Shown here in pieces: positions 45,497 to 58,000 of a stretch of DNA of 64,000 bases (the first letter of the stretch is position 1; the number at the start of each line of letters is the position of its first letter). This stretch comes from Nereocystis luetkeana (Eukaryota > Sar > Phaeophyceae > Laminariales > Laminariaceae), in the NCBI GenBank assembly GCA_031213475.1, contig JARUPZ010000007.1, positions 10,067,458 to 10,131,457 of the forward strand, given 5' to 3'. The position numbers and the translations under genes are program-made. The notes beneath the pieces were generated by a model. It did no database searches. It was not told the DNA's origin and worked only from the letters and a program-made list of their open reading frames with translations.

Positions 45497-45997
45497 TCAC
45501 CTGTGCTGTCCTGCTCGGTTGGGTCCGTAGTCCGGAGGACGTCTCGTCCGCCCGCCGCCCCTACTTCGCCCACCCCCTCCTCTCCGTCCTGCCCCAGACG
45601 CTCCGCCGCTAGACATGCCGCGCCCTCCTCTTCTTCTTGGTGCAGCGCCCCTGCCTCCTCCTAACTCAGTTTGCTTCGCCACCGGTACACGCTTGCTGCT
45701 GCTGCTGCTGCTACCGCCGCCGCTGCTGTCTCTGCTACCTCTGCTGTCTCTGTTGCTGTTGTCGCCGTTGTTGATGTTGAGGCGGCTGCCGTTTACCACT
45801 CCTGTTGACGCTACTTGTATGTATCGTCCACCTGACAAAAAAGAGCCGAACAAGCTTCTGCTGCCGCTGATAATCGGGGACCTTATTACGGTGGTGGACG
45901 GAGGCACAAAGGCGGCGATTGACACGCCGCTTCGGTTGGCTAGATTCAGGGAACGCAATGCCGCCGCCAACATTACAACTCTCCTGCTCCACATCAT
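45497..45997 (-). CDS. Unknown Ser/Gly/Arg-rich protein with leader-like N terminus, doubtful
   Basis: ATG at 45997 opens 166 codons. Residues 1-55 (MMWSRRVVMLAAALRSLNLANR...) look like a targeting leader: basic, hydrophobic, Ser/Ala-rich. The rest has Asn/Asp/Ser runs and then an Arg/Gly-rich part. A possible donor (AG then GTGACC) lies just before the stop. Its start is only 249 bp from the divergent transporter start at 46247. The plus strand of the same segment is also open, so the coding strand is not certain. Confidence 0.3.
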   Translation of the reverse strand: MMWSRRVVMLAAALRSLNLANRSGVSIAAFVPPSTTVIRSPIISGSRSLFGSFLSGGRYIQVASTGVVNGSRLNINNGDNSNRDSRGSRDSSGGGSSSSSSKRVPVAKQTELGGGRGAAPRRRGGRGMSSGGASGAGRRGGGGRSRGGGRTRRPPDYGPNRAGQHR

Positions 45998-46246
45998 CTA
46001 CAAGCACACAAGCACCGGTGTTGCAGGTCTGGTGGCCCAATCCAATCGTAGACACTGGTTTTCCACTACAAAAAGGATGCCTAGTGAAGCGGGGTAACAG
46101 GGTGGCGGTTTGATGCAGAAAATGCACAACTTGCGCGACAGATCATCACATCTTGATTTAACTTCCTAATCGTGCGCGTGCGCAGCGAGCCACATAGAGC
46201 CGTCTCCACACGGACCTGTGCCCTCAGCGGACACACGGATACAGCC
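45998..46246. promoter_or_regulatory. Possible shared promoter region between divergent genes
   Basis: The 249 bases between the minus-strand frame at 45497-45997 and the transporter start at 46247. It must contain the transporter's promoter or 5' leader. No TATA or initiator element could be fixed with confidence. Confidence 0.25.
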
Positions 46247-48906
46247 ATGCCAGCTTCTGAGGACCCTGAAGACTCGAATGGGGTAACGGGAGAATTTTTG
46301 CCACCAGTGATGGCGGTCCCAACGTCGTCCCTTCTCGACTCCGCCGCCCAAGAGGAAGACGGGATCAGCCCTTCGCAGAACTACGGCGCCTTTGTTCCGG
46401 TGCTGGGCGAGTTTCTGCCTTTAGGCGGTGGCAGCAACGATGCCGGAGTGTGGTCCGACGGACGCATCGTGTTGGGGGACGGCCTTGAGAGCGAGATCGA
46501 CGTCAACAGGCCTTCTGCGCTTACTCTGATTTACCTCTGCGCTCTGTGCTCGTCTCTCACGTCTGTGCTTCTTGGCTACGGTGAGGCAGAGGGAGGGGGG
46601 GGAGGAGGGGGGGGCGGACGGAGAGGGGGAGGGAGGGAGAGACAGAAGGCTGTGTTGTTTGTTGTTGGTATGCACCCGTCTCTCGGAAGCTCGAAGCGGC
46701 TGCCTTTGTCCAGCTGCCTGCTTCATGACAGACTTTCCTTTTATTCTTTTTGTTTGTTCTTTGTACTCGAAGGCCACGTATATACATAATGAAAGCTACG
46801 TACCTCCCTGATATTGATACACTTTTTATCGTCTTCTCTCTCGAATGCTACATACCAGGAGCAGGTACAGCAGCAGTAGGTGCTGCTGCTGTAGTGGCAG
46901 GGTCCATTCGAATCTCTCCAGGCTAACGACCCTCACCCCCCCCCTTCGCCTCAGGGTGACGACGTTCGCGCGTGTGCTCACAGAGGGGGCGGGCCTGTTT
47001 CCTCCAGTACCTTTCAAATCCCATGCATCATCAGCGCGCCTCTCTGTCGCACACCGGAAATGTACGCGTGTCACATGATGCGTACTCCAATTTCCAATCT
47101 CCAGTTCTGAATTCGAATGATGAAGCGGAAGGGACTTGAACATGCGCAACCTCGAACCCCCTCGACCCCCGACTTACAGCTTGACCTTCGCCTTCGACCG
47201 TGCTTTGACGCTCGACGACCGCACAAACCTATCTCCACTCGCACCAATGCACTGGTTGTATAAACTGTACCAGGAGTGGTACATACAGCGTGCAGCAGCA
47301 GTACGTATTAGAGAGTATACCCGGCATGCCACGTACCATATACGTGGTATAGCAGCAGACAACAGGACGCCTTTTTTGTTAACTACTCGTACAGCAGTTA
47401 CCAGGTACCAGGTACCAAAAACAGGAAAGCTGATCCAGGCTGAATTTCATGTTGGAGGATGGGTGTGTTCTACACTACAGTAACCTCAGCATAACGGCTC
47501 CGGGATTTCTTATATTCCTGTAAATCTCAGCCCACTTTACTTGTTGCTCGTTTTCTTGGTATTAATAGGTACCTGTACCTGGTACCTGACTGCTGTACGT
47601 TTACTATTACTATTAATACTGCTGTATACAAGAAAAGAAAACGGTTATGAAGGGGTTGGTTCAACCATGCCGAGGTTCGCTGATTTTGTGACACCGGCGA
47701 TTCGCGTTCGCATGTGTAAATCATACCACAAGCACCGCTGTACAAAGCAGTCGGTACATACAAACCTGTTACGAGTACATATTGATATTACTACCAGGTA
47801 TTATTATAATAATTTACGAGTATAGTACAATATCAATAAATTATGCTGCTGCACCTACTGCTGTAAGGCGCTGTGGCTCCACCACAAGTGCTGCATGCTG
47901 TTAATAGCTGCCAGAGGGGCAGGCTCTCAGCTTCAGACAAGCTGATGTCCCCCCGTGGCACGTAACAAAAGACACCGAGGGCTTGCATGCAGTGATGCAT
48001 CCCTTCTTGCCATTCGTCCGTGTGGGATCAGGATGTCGAATCTTAGTATGAAAATGTTGAAGTGAAGTTGCTAAACCATCGAAGAAGCATAAATTATTCC
48101 ACTATTCCCTACTGGTATGTACGTATACGTACGTACGAACGAGGGTCAACTTCCGAACGACCACGTACCTGGTACACTTTTCCTTGGAATACACGTGCAG
48201 GTAAGCGTGCAGCGGTGCCCAAAGTTAGTACCTGGTATACTATTTTACAGCAGTAGTAGATAGAGTAGTAGAGTAGCTTTAAGCCATGCCTGACAGAGCT
48301 CTTGAAGTATACCAGGTACCGGTCGTATATGACTAAGTGTACCAGGGTAGATCAATCAGTAGTCTCCCTACGTGTAGAATTTTATGTGTGAGTACAGAAC
48401 GGGACCACACGGAGCCAGGATCAAAGAGCGCACATCATACCCTTACTCGTAGGGCTCTGCCGTAGGCTTTTATTTACACAAGGCGGTTTGACGTTCCTAT
48501 AAAGAGCTCCCGTGAGTATATCATATCATACCCGTACCTGTAGGGCTCTATCTGTGGCAGTCTTCATATCTATAAACTTCGTGCACGGAGCTGTTAGAGC
48601 TTCCTATAAAGGGCTCCCGTGAGCCCGTTCTACGTCAATTTTTTTATTGTTGTTGTCACAATCGTGGGCAGACTTCTCGCGGCCGCGGAGTCGTACAAAC
48701 AACAGCACCCGCCTTGAGACCCACCACCCTGTCCCAAATATTAGGACCGTGTTAATTAAATATTAGTATACAAACGGTACTAGTTTCGGTACAGAGTGCT
48801 CTACCATTTTGGACGGAAATGTAAGGGCCGCTGGGATATCAATATGAAGACCAAACGGTCCTCGCAACTCCGTCCAGTGAGTGGTACAAATTAGTACACG
48901 ACATTT

Positions 48907-48943
<37 letters not shown>

Positions 48944-48954
48944 GCTACTATTAA

Positions 48955-49006
<52 letters not shown>

Positions 49007-52000
49007 GCACTTTTGCACAGAAACAGACATCTGAGTGGTACAGATTAGTACACGACATAGCTACTACTGCACTATTGTACAGAAACAAACATCTGAGTCT
49101 AAATTGAAGCATTCTGCCCCCGAAACGGGAGTGCCGTCCTGAAGGGGTTACTTTGGGACGGTCTCAAAACATTAGAGCTTATCACGTACGACTATTCGAT
49201 TCGAGATTTGGTCTGATTGGTGAGGGTCAGGATTAGGTTTTTGCTCTGACTGGCTCAGGTTTGGTCTGATTGGCTTACTGGCAGGGTTGGGGTTGCTCTG
49301 ATTGGCTTAGGGTTTGTGTTAGGGTTAGTTCTATTCGTCTCGTACACAACACAGTATGTGCTGACCATTTTCTCGAATATATGGTAAGCAACCGTCGTCT
49401 CAAGTTGTTCTATACGTTCGCAAGGCAATGTGTTACTACTACTGCTGTAAATTCACTCCAAACAAGTGGGTTTCTTCTGGCTCGTGCAAGAATTGAGCTT
49501 AGTGTTAATGTTCCACACGTCGGACGGATGACGATCTACAGTGGACCATCTGGAACGGAAGCACGCTACAGCACAAGAACCCTTAAGGCCATGGAGGAAC
49601 TTATTCCCCGCCCATCCCCGAGTTTCTCGGTGACTCCAATCTCTACCAGGTACAGTACCGGCCCGCTAGTAAGAAACTGAAAAATCGGCCTGAGGCTGGG
49701 TTTCTTATTTTCCTGGGAGCATGAGCATCATTTTCTTAAATGCTCCTTTCTTATTTTCCTGGGAAAATGAGAATGATTTTCTTAAAAGCGCCTTTCTTAT
49801 TTTTGCCAGCAACGTTCAATGTTGTTTTCTTCCTCAATTTTGAATCCGTCTCTTCTCTTCTGACGTTATTCTCAGTATCATAGCGTATACGTCCCCATCT
49901 ACGCCCGAATGACCCCGATAAACCATGATGCTACTCGTGGTCTTGCAGGCGCACGTTAGGCGTGCGCTTCCTACCCCCTGCACGAATCGGCCCGACGTCG
50001 CTTATCTCGTTCAGGCTACCCCCTCCCCCCACCGGCGAACTCTCGATCGTACTACCGACCCCCCCTCCCTCTCCCGACTCTTCCTCCTCCTCCTCCTCTT
50101 CGGAATCAACGCGCATGCGCTTCCTACCCCCAGCGCGAATCGGCCCAACGTCGCTCATGTCGTTCAGGCTACTCCCCTTCCCCCCCGACGAACCCTCGAT
50201 CGTACTACCGACCCCCCCTCCTCCCTCCTCCTCCTCCTCCTCCTCCTCCTCCTCCTCCTCCTCCTCCTCCTCCTCCTCCTCCTCCTCCTCCTCCTCCTCC
50301 TCCTCCTCCTGCTCCTCCTCCTCCTCCTCCTCCTCCTCCTCCTCCTCCTCCTCCTCCTCCTCCTCCTCCTCCTCCTCCTCCTCTTCCTCGTCCTCGAACT
50401 CGCTCTCGTCCTCGCTCTCGTTGTCCTCTGAAGAGTCCTTATCGGCGCAGCGCGATAGCAGCACCCACGATCCCCCTGCCGCGACCCCATCCACCGAGTA
50501 CTTCGCCAGCGGAAGTTTCATGCTACGTGTGCTGCCGTCGGTCTCGAGAAACACCCTGAAGTCGTAGAGGTGGCTTGTGCGTGCTTGGGCCTTTCGTGTG
50601 ATGACCCCCCTGAACCAACCCATCCCGAGCCGAAGCAGTATCTCTTGGTTAACAAGATTCTGAGTGAGGGCGGCAGGTGCTGAGCTTACAAAAGAATAAC
50701 CGTCAGGGGCTTCAAACGGCAGTAAGTCCTCGTCGTCAGCGATGTCGTCGTCCATGTCCAGCACAGCCTCCTCATCAACCTCTTGCTCCGTCTCGCTCTC
50801 ACTCTCCTCCTCGTCGCTTGAACCTGGCGGGTTCTCTTCATCCGCGGGAGCAGGCGAGATCGGTAGCACGTCCTCCAGCGGTTCCGGTGTAGTATCAACC
50901 CCCATGAAGGAGTACGTGCCCCGCTCTACGCCTTGGAGATTTATGAGGCCGTCATCGCTGCCATCTGCCGTCATCGCCAGCCCCGTCTTCTCGAAGAGGC
51001 GCTTGCGGTACGCAGTGTCGCTGTCGATCTTCTTCGCGGCCTCTCCGGTCCATTTTGTGATCAAGATCCGACGATCAGACGCCGTCAGCTTATTGGACTC
51101 CCACTTTTCTACGTTGTCGCCGTCAGGAAGCCACTTGTCCAGAGCCTGCCCCACGTAGACCTTGAAGAGCTTCCCGTACCCGGCGTTCACAGGTTGCACC
51201 TCGTCGGTGCATTTCGGGGGCAATAGCCACAGCGGAGTGTTACACTTCTCCCTCAACACACGCTTGAACTCGTCGGTGGTCTGGCCGTACAGGTTGTTTT
51301 CAAAAAGAATAGACTGTTTCTCGGGTACCTCAATTGAAGCGCTAGATACGCCCTTGCGGAAGCTGTTGCCCGCCCAGGAGTTGCAGAAGGCCGAGTCGTC
51401 CCACGCGCAACCTTGCCAGTAGATGTCCACACCTGGGTGCCACGCAGTAGATGAGAGAATACACTGTACTGTACCCCACATATCTAGGGGCACGGTGGGC
51501 CGCCAGAGGAAGGGTTGCTCTTTCTTAAGTTGCGGCAGATGCCGAGGCTGGACCGTTTCTTAAGTTTGTCTGAAATTTGAGGCTGATTTTCTTACTGACA
51601 CGTTTCTTACTAGCGGGCCGGTACTGTATATGGTATATGGTACGTTTGATGGGAACACCAATCTGGGGCGCTGTTCTGACACGCTGCGTTTGCACGTTCG
51701 GCTGGTTCGTGCCTACCAGACATCGGGTGTGACCCAAGAGAGGTTCATCACAGCAGCTTGTGATGATCTTCAGACTGGCCTTCCGCGCTATCTCAGAAGA
51801 GCCCTGCACCTCGACTCAGAGGTGCTGTCGAAATTGGTTGAAGTTTGGGGGGCACAAAAAGAGACCAAAACAACTCTGAGCTGAACGTTTGTACTTCACT
51901 TGCGGGCAGCTACAGCTCCTCGCGGGAACATACAGCCCGCGAAATTGAGGGACGCTTCTGATGGGGAGCGTGAGGACATCGGGTGCGCCAGGCAGCATTC

Positions 52001-55000
52001 GTAGGCAGTCAGGAGCGGCTGACGAGATGTTTTCGTGAGCTCGAAGTTGCAAGCAACCCAGCAGCACAAAAAATTCCAAAGTCGCTGAAATATTTCGATT
52101 CACCCCCCGGAACCAAATACGACGAGTACATGACCAATGACCAACGCCCAGTGAAAAAACGGCCTTCACCGAACGTTTGCTGTTTGCCAGGTGGATGATG
52201 TCAGTCTTCTCGCCGCGTACCCGAAAAGCCCGCGGGTCGAATTATTAGTATTTCATCCCCACGAGGAGGATTAAGTTATCGGATCCAAAAAAAGCGAAAA
52301 AGAGCTAAAAAGCTGTGCTTTCTTGTTTATTCGCACACTATGCTATATCCTGAAACTTCGGAATACGGATATTGGTTGCAAACGCCTTGCTGTACTTCCA
52401 AGTCGTACGTATACGTGTCCGAATGCCTACGCGCGTCTACTTGACCACTCCGTCCCCTTGAACACCCCCATATGGGGGGCAAACTGCTTGGATTTAGTGC
52501 AAGGGTACACGAAACAAACGACACGCCACTTTTTTTTCCGAGTCCCAGACAGGGGGTAATACTAAAATCAAGTAAAAAAACTGAAGAAAAACATGTCGTA
52601 TTTATTTCTGACTGAATCCTCATCCCGCTACTGACTGTACGTACGTCTTCTATTCCGACATGGTGGCGAGATTCTGGCTCCGTTTTCTCTTTTTTTCGTG
52701 CACCCCCGTTTGGTGTGGGAAGTGTTTATTGCACTGCTGTAGAAGGGTTAATAAATTGGGCGTCAAGAATATGTAACACACGGGACAGATTAGATAGATC
52801 AGATAGATCAGACAGGTCATTCCCACTTCATGATCTAGATCCTTCAGGACCGAAATATTGCCGGATGGCATGATCTAGTGCTTGTTGTGGGGTGGGAGCC
52901 GTATCATCTGCGTGATCTAGCGCGTTGTTCCCGGATTGGACCTGTATGATACCACACAAATTCTGCGCTAGGCCTGTCATGACGGCAGGTTAGGATCTAC
53001 TACAGGCGTTTTGCACATACGACACTTGCACACCTCGCACACCTCGCACAGATCAGATAGATCATCTACAGACATATCATCTATTTCCTAGCCTGCCGTT
53101 ATGACGTATTGTGCAGGACCTCTACAGTACAGATCCAACCCAGGAAATATGCGCTATATCCTGCAGATTAGACGGCTTCCACCCGTCAACACGACCTATT
53201 AAATAGACCGTCACAGATCAGGGGTCGGTATGCGCTGAAATATCTAGATCATTGGGTGGGAATCATCTATCTGATCTGTCCCAGACCGTGGCACAGTATT
53301 CCTACAGAGGTTCACCTGCTTCGTGAAAATACTCAGACCGACAGAACCCGCGGCTACCATATTTCCTGTACATTTCGTAGATTCAGCTCGTTTTTTTTTA
53401 GTCGTATATATGGCGGCAACGGTCGCAGCGGCAGCAGCAGGAGCAGCAGCAGCAGGAGCAAAAGTAGCAGCAGCAGCAGCAGCAGCAACAGGAGGAGTGT
53501 CGTTTTGAACGGTTACATTTCAATCTAATCTACTGCTGTATGAACCAGGGTTTTTCGCGGGTCACGACTCGACCAGCGGGTCGGGTCACGGGGTGGTCAA
53601 AATATCATGGGTCAGGTCGAGTCGGGTCGGGTCGGGTCAGAAAGTGTTCAAAATCTCACGGGTCGGGTCGACTCGGGCCAAGATGTAGTCAAGTCTCGTG
53701 GGTCGGGTCAGGTTGGGTCAAGAGTTTTTCAAATATCACGGGTCGGGTCAGATCGAGTCAAGAGGTGATGAAAAGCTAACGGGTCGGGTCAGGTCACGAT
53801 CCTCGAGAAACGGGTCACCAGCGGGTCGGGCCAGCATGACCAGCGAGTTGTTTTCTGCTGACCCGAGGGTCGGATCCGCCCATCCGACTCGCGGATTCGA
53901 CTCTTAAATCCCCTCCCGCTGTCTTACCCAAAGACTTATCTCGTAATAATGCTCAACAATACCCCTTTGGTAAAATATTCAGACATTAAAACACCGCCAA
54001 ATCCATATACGCATGTCCGCATCCATCCATACCCACTACAGCCAGGCCGCATATCGCTGCGGAGTACAAAAATGACTATTACATTGTTTTTGAAGTGTCG
54101 ACCCTCGGGCCAGATCCGCGGGTCGGCCCTGTGGGTGAAGATTATGGTCTCGCGGGTCAAGGTGACCCGATCCGCATGAAACCCGTGTCTCACGGGTCAA
54201 TCGGAAGGTGGCGGGTCGGGTCGGGTCAGGTCAGGAGGTTTTGAAATCTCGCGGGTCGGGTAGGGTCGGGTCAGGAGATTTTCAAATCTCACGGGTCGGG
54301 TCGGGTCAAGAGGCTTTCAAAATCTCGCGGGTCGGGTCGGGTCAAGTCAACATACCTCAAAATTTTCGCGGGTCGGGTGGGTTCGGGCCAGACCCGATCC
54401 GACCCGATCCGACCCGTGAGGCTTGACCTGACCCGCGAAAAGCCCTGATACAAACTGTACGGCCGTGCTCGCAAGCAATATGGATACTGCTGTACTGCTG
54501 TATTTATAGTATTACTGGTCCCTGGTATTTCGTGTTCTAGCTTCGTGCACTCTTGCTCTTATATTAGCTTCGACATGGCAGCGGCGGCGTCGTCGTTCTT
54601 TTTGATAGTGGCGATGCCCACCAAGTACCCGGTACGTATGTACGTACTTACGTACTCGTAGTGGATGGAGGGTTGGCAGACGCTTCCGATGGCGCACGTA
54701 CGTACGTGTGTACTACTGCCTGCTGTACACGTGTACGGCTTCCCACCACTCGGTGCGACCAGTGGCATGAATCAATCAATCAATCAATCAATCAAGCAAT
54801 CAAGTCAGGCAAGTTATCAAGGGAGTAATCCCGTTACGCATGAATAGGACCCATTTTTTTTTGCCCTTTTTGTTTATTGATGATTGCTCTTCGTGAAATT
54901 AACGTGATGAATTTCCGCAGATATTTAATACCTGGTAAATGATGTCTTAGAGTTGGGCAAAGATCGGTTCCCACAGCCTAAATGTTACGAGGTACCAAGT

Positions 55001-58000
55001 ACCAGGCATGCAGTGGTGAGCGGACACAAATGCTGCTATACCCGTGTGTACGTATACCGGGGCAACTGCAGCCACGCCAACACCTTTCCCCCCCCAGAAT
55101 CACACGAGGCTCGGTAGGGAGACTACAGGGAGGGATACGGTACTCTCTTACCTTCCGCTATTAATTGTACGTACCAGCACGCGCGACTGCGTGTTTGCGA
55201 GTTTGAACACGAGTACGTATATACGATACGACTTTTGGGAACGTGTTTTCAGTCGTCGTACTGCTGTACACACTCCTGAAACTAAGACGTTCGTTGAAAA
55301 AAAAAGTGAGATCGCGCCTATTTATGAATACGAGTGTGTACTCGTATTCTGTGACGTGCACCTGCTTGTTGCTGTGCGGCCCTGAAAAAAGTCGAAAAGC
55401 AGTCGAGAGCGGAGCCGCGGCGTGAGGCATCGAGACTGACGAACCAGCCGTGCGCTCGTATTAATAGTACCTCCAGGATAAGCACCACCTATTCGTTGGC
55501 TGTCTTTCTTGTGCCGGGAGTAGGGGGATCGATGGCCATCCTCGGCCTCCGATGGCATCTAGTCTAAGCGGAGTATCGTCCGAGGCATCCGGTGGGTACC
55601 CGAATAAGACAACTTGCCAAAGATCAGCATGGGTGATCAAGCAAAAGGCCGATCTTGGGCTACCGCTCACGACTCTTGTCGCGGGCTTCGCCTCGGGCAC
55701 TGACTCTAACCCAACCATACACCCCGAGACTGCGAGCCCTGGGCGGTGCGAGTGGGTTCCCGTGTGCCGGACGGCCTCAACCGTAGCTCGCCTTTTTTTA
55801 CGAAAACTCCGGGACAACTTCAGACAGACCCCAAAAACGTCAATTGGGAAGATATCTCGACACACACACAGCAGACTCCGCCCTTTCCTTTAGGCTGCAG
55901 CCTACTGCTACGGGCCCAAGACGATTTGGCGCCGGACGATCGGCGCCAGTCCCGAATCCGAGAGCTTGGCTCGGGAAAGGTTGGATCTGCTCGATCAGAG
56001 CTCTGAGGACTGGTGGCCTACCTCTCTGGGTGCGATTTTGACTGTTTTCGAGGAGAGTTGTTCTTCGCTCCACCGATGCTACGGGCAGCCCCTCGAAGTA
56101 CCAAGGTCAACCTGAATCGTCATGGCAGTGGTTCGGGTGTATTTAGTTCCCTGCTCTGTCCTTCAGTAGGCACTGGAGATTCGGGCTAATTAGTGCCAAT
56201 TCGTGGCGAATAGAAGAATTTGTGATCATTTCTGTTGGCCTAAAATCTTTGCCGCCAGAGAAGAAAAATCAGCAGGCATCCGAAAAAAAAAAAAAACTGT
56301 ACTCTGGGCACCACTTCGGGAGTGTTGAAAAAAAAACTGTACTCTGGGCACCACGTCGGGAGTGTTCCCTTAGTAGACAGTCAGTCCGCCTTCGTTCATC
56401 ACATACACCTTTTCTATTTCATTTTTTTTTTTTCTTCTTTTATGAAAAAAGCGTACCGGTACACCACATAGTATGATCAGCTGCCGACGGAACGTGTACT
56501 ACTGCTGTACCAAGTATTAGTTATTAATAGCTACTACTAGTAATATGATGGAAGGAATTACAGTACAGCTGATCGCCTTCAATAAAAACGTTAAAAAAAC
56601 AACCACCGGATGCCGATATATCCATACATATCGTAGGAAGCAACTCCCCGGGAATCAACCAATTACGTAGTTTGTCTAGGGGTAGGTATCCAACTATCAA
56701 TAGCCTATCTGGCATGCTATGTGCTGAAACTTTTGCGATAGATCACGACTGCTGTGTGCTGAAACTTTGTGTTTGATCACGATCAACAGGAAACTAGAAG
56801 AAAATGTACCACTTTGCCCCCGAAGGCAAGGACCATTGCAACATTGCAACCCTTTTGGGACTGCAGACAGTCTATTACGGGGGACCATAGGAAATAGGAC
56901 CAAACACTGTTGGTAAAAATAGCGAAAATGTATAGGTTTGTGTGTGTACCGTAGGTCCTATTTAATATGGTCCCCCGTAATACTTATTTTCTGAGTGTTT
57001 TTGTCCCCAAAACAGGACCGCAGTCCTACAAGCATTCATATCAGAATCGAAACATGGGTTAGAACCATGGCCAGTGTGGTATCCAAGTACAGTAGACTTA
57101 TATAGCCTGTGCTGATTTTTTATGTCACGCTTGTCATCTAACGTTACCTAAAAAAACGTTTTCGGCGGGCCGGGCAAAACGCGGGACGTGACGCGCAACC
57201 CTGCCGGTGAAAGTTTTGCATCGACAGAGCTCATGATATGAATGCCTACTTATCATGTCAATACCTCGTATGACACATCAATACTGGCACTTGTCATCGC
57301 GCTTACCAATAGCGCTGTGTACGGAAACGTGATGACCGGTCGGTCGGTAGGGCTGCTGCGCTTTGGCATAGTAGTGCTGGCGGTAAGTATCTACTCGACT
57401 GGGCCTGGCAGTAGATGCTGGCAGTGTATTCCATACAGTACGTACGCCGAAGAAAAACGCCATATTGTATTGACGGAGCTCGAGAAAAATGCGCTTCGGG
57501 AGGAGACAGGATGTAAGAGAAGGAGGGCAGTCTTGTGCTTTGTTTTGGTTTATAGGTGAGAGGCTACAGTATGTTCTGCACCACACCGTGCCCCCCAAGG
57601 GCCGGGGCGCCGGAGTAGCATTCAGCATGAGAGCGTTTTTTGGCCTGGGTGACGACGAGTACGCTGATGCGATCCAGTACATTGATTGCTGACGGAGCCA
57701 GTATGCCATGGCACTGATCGAAGCTGCTGCGAGCGAGTACCCAGCAGCCCTACGGTTTTGGGTATTTGGTATGATTTGACAAAAAACGGTCCTTGCGTTT
57801 CCGGACGGAATGGTTCTGGTACACTTTGAGCGGAAAAACTGGACGGCGCGGGTGGCAATTCCGCTGGTGCGCTGATGTCTGCTCGCCGTGAAGGAGATGC
57901 TGCCGTGCACGTATCTACGGGTCAACACGAGTGCTAAGACCTATCCATCTAAAATCTGGCCTGGAACATAGTACTCGCTTAGTGTGCAAATCAGAGTCCA

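Larger units (their letters stand above)
49270..51884 (+). pseudogene. Open frame split by the pogo-like transposon
   Basis: Left part 49270-49652 and right part 51629-51884 are both open on the plus strand. Removing the element and one TA brings them into the same frame, giving about 213 codons. The best protein-like stretches are ELSVNVPHVGRMTIYSGPSG at the left and RYLRRALHLDSEVLSKLVEV at the right. Family not recognised; a retrotransposon gag-like fragment is possible. Further protein-like pieces, out of frame, run on to about 52200. Confidence 0.35.

Noticed and set aside
49925..50567. Plus-strand poly-Leu and poly-Ser frames
   Set aside because: Shadows of the poly-Glu tract in the minus-strand transposase frame.
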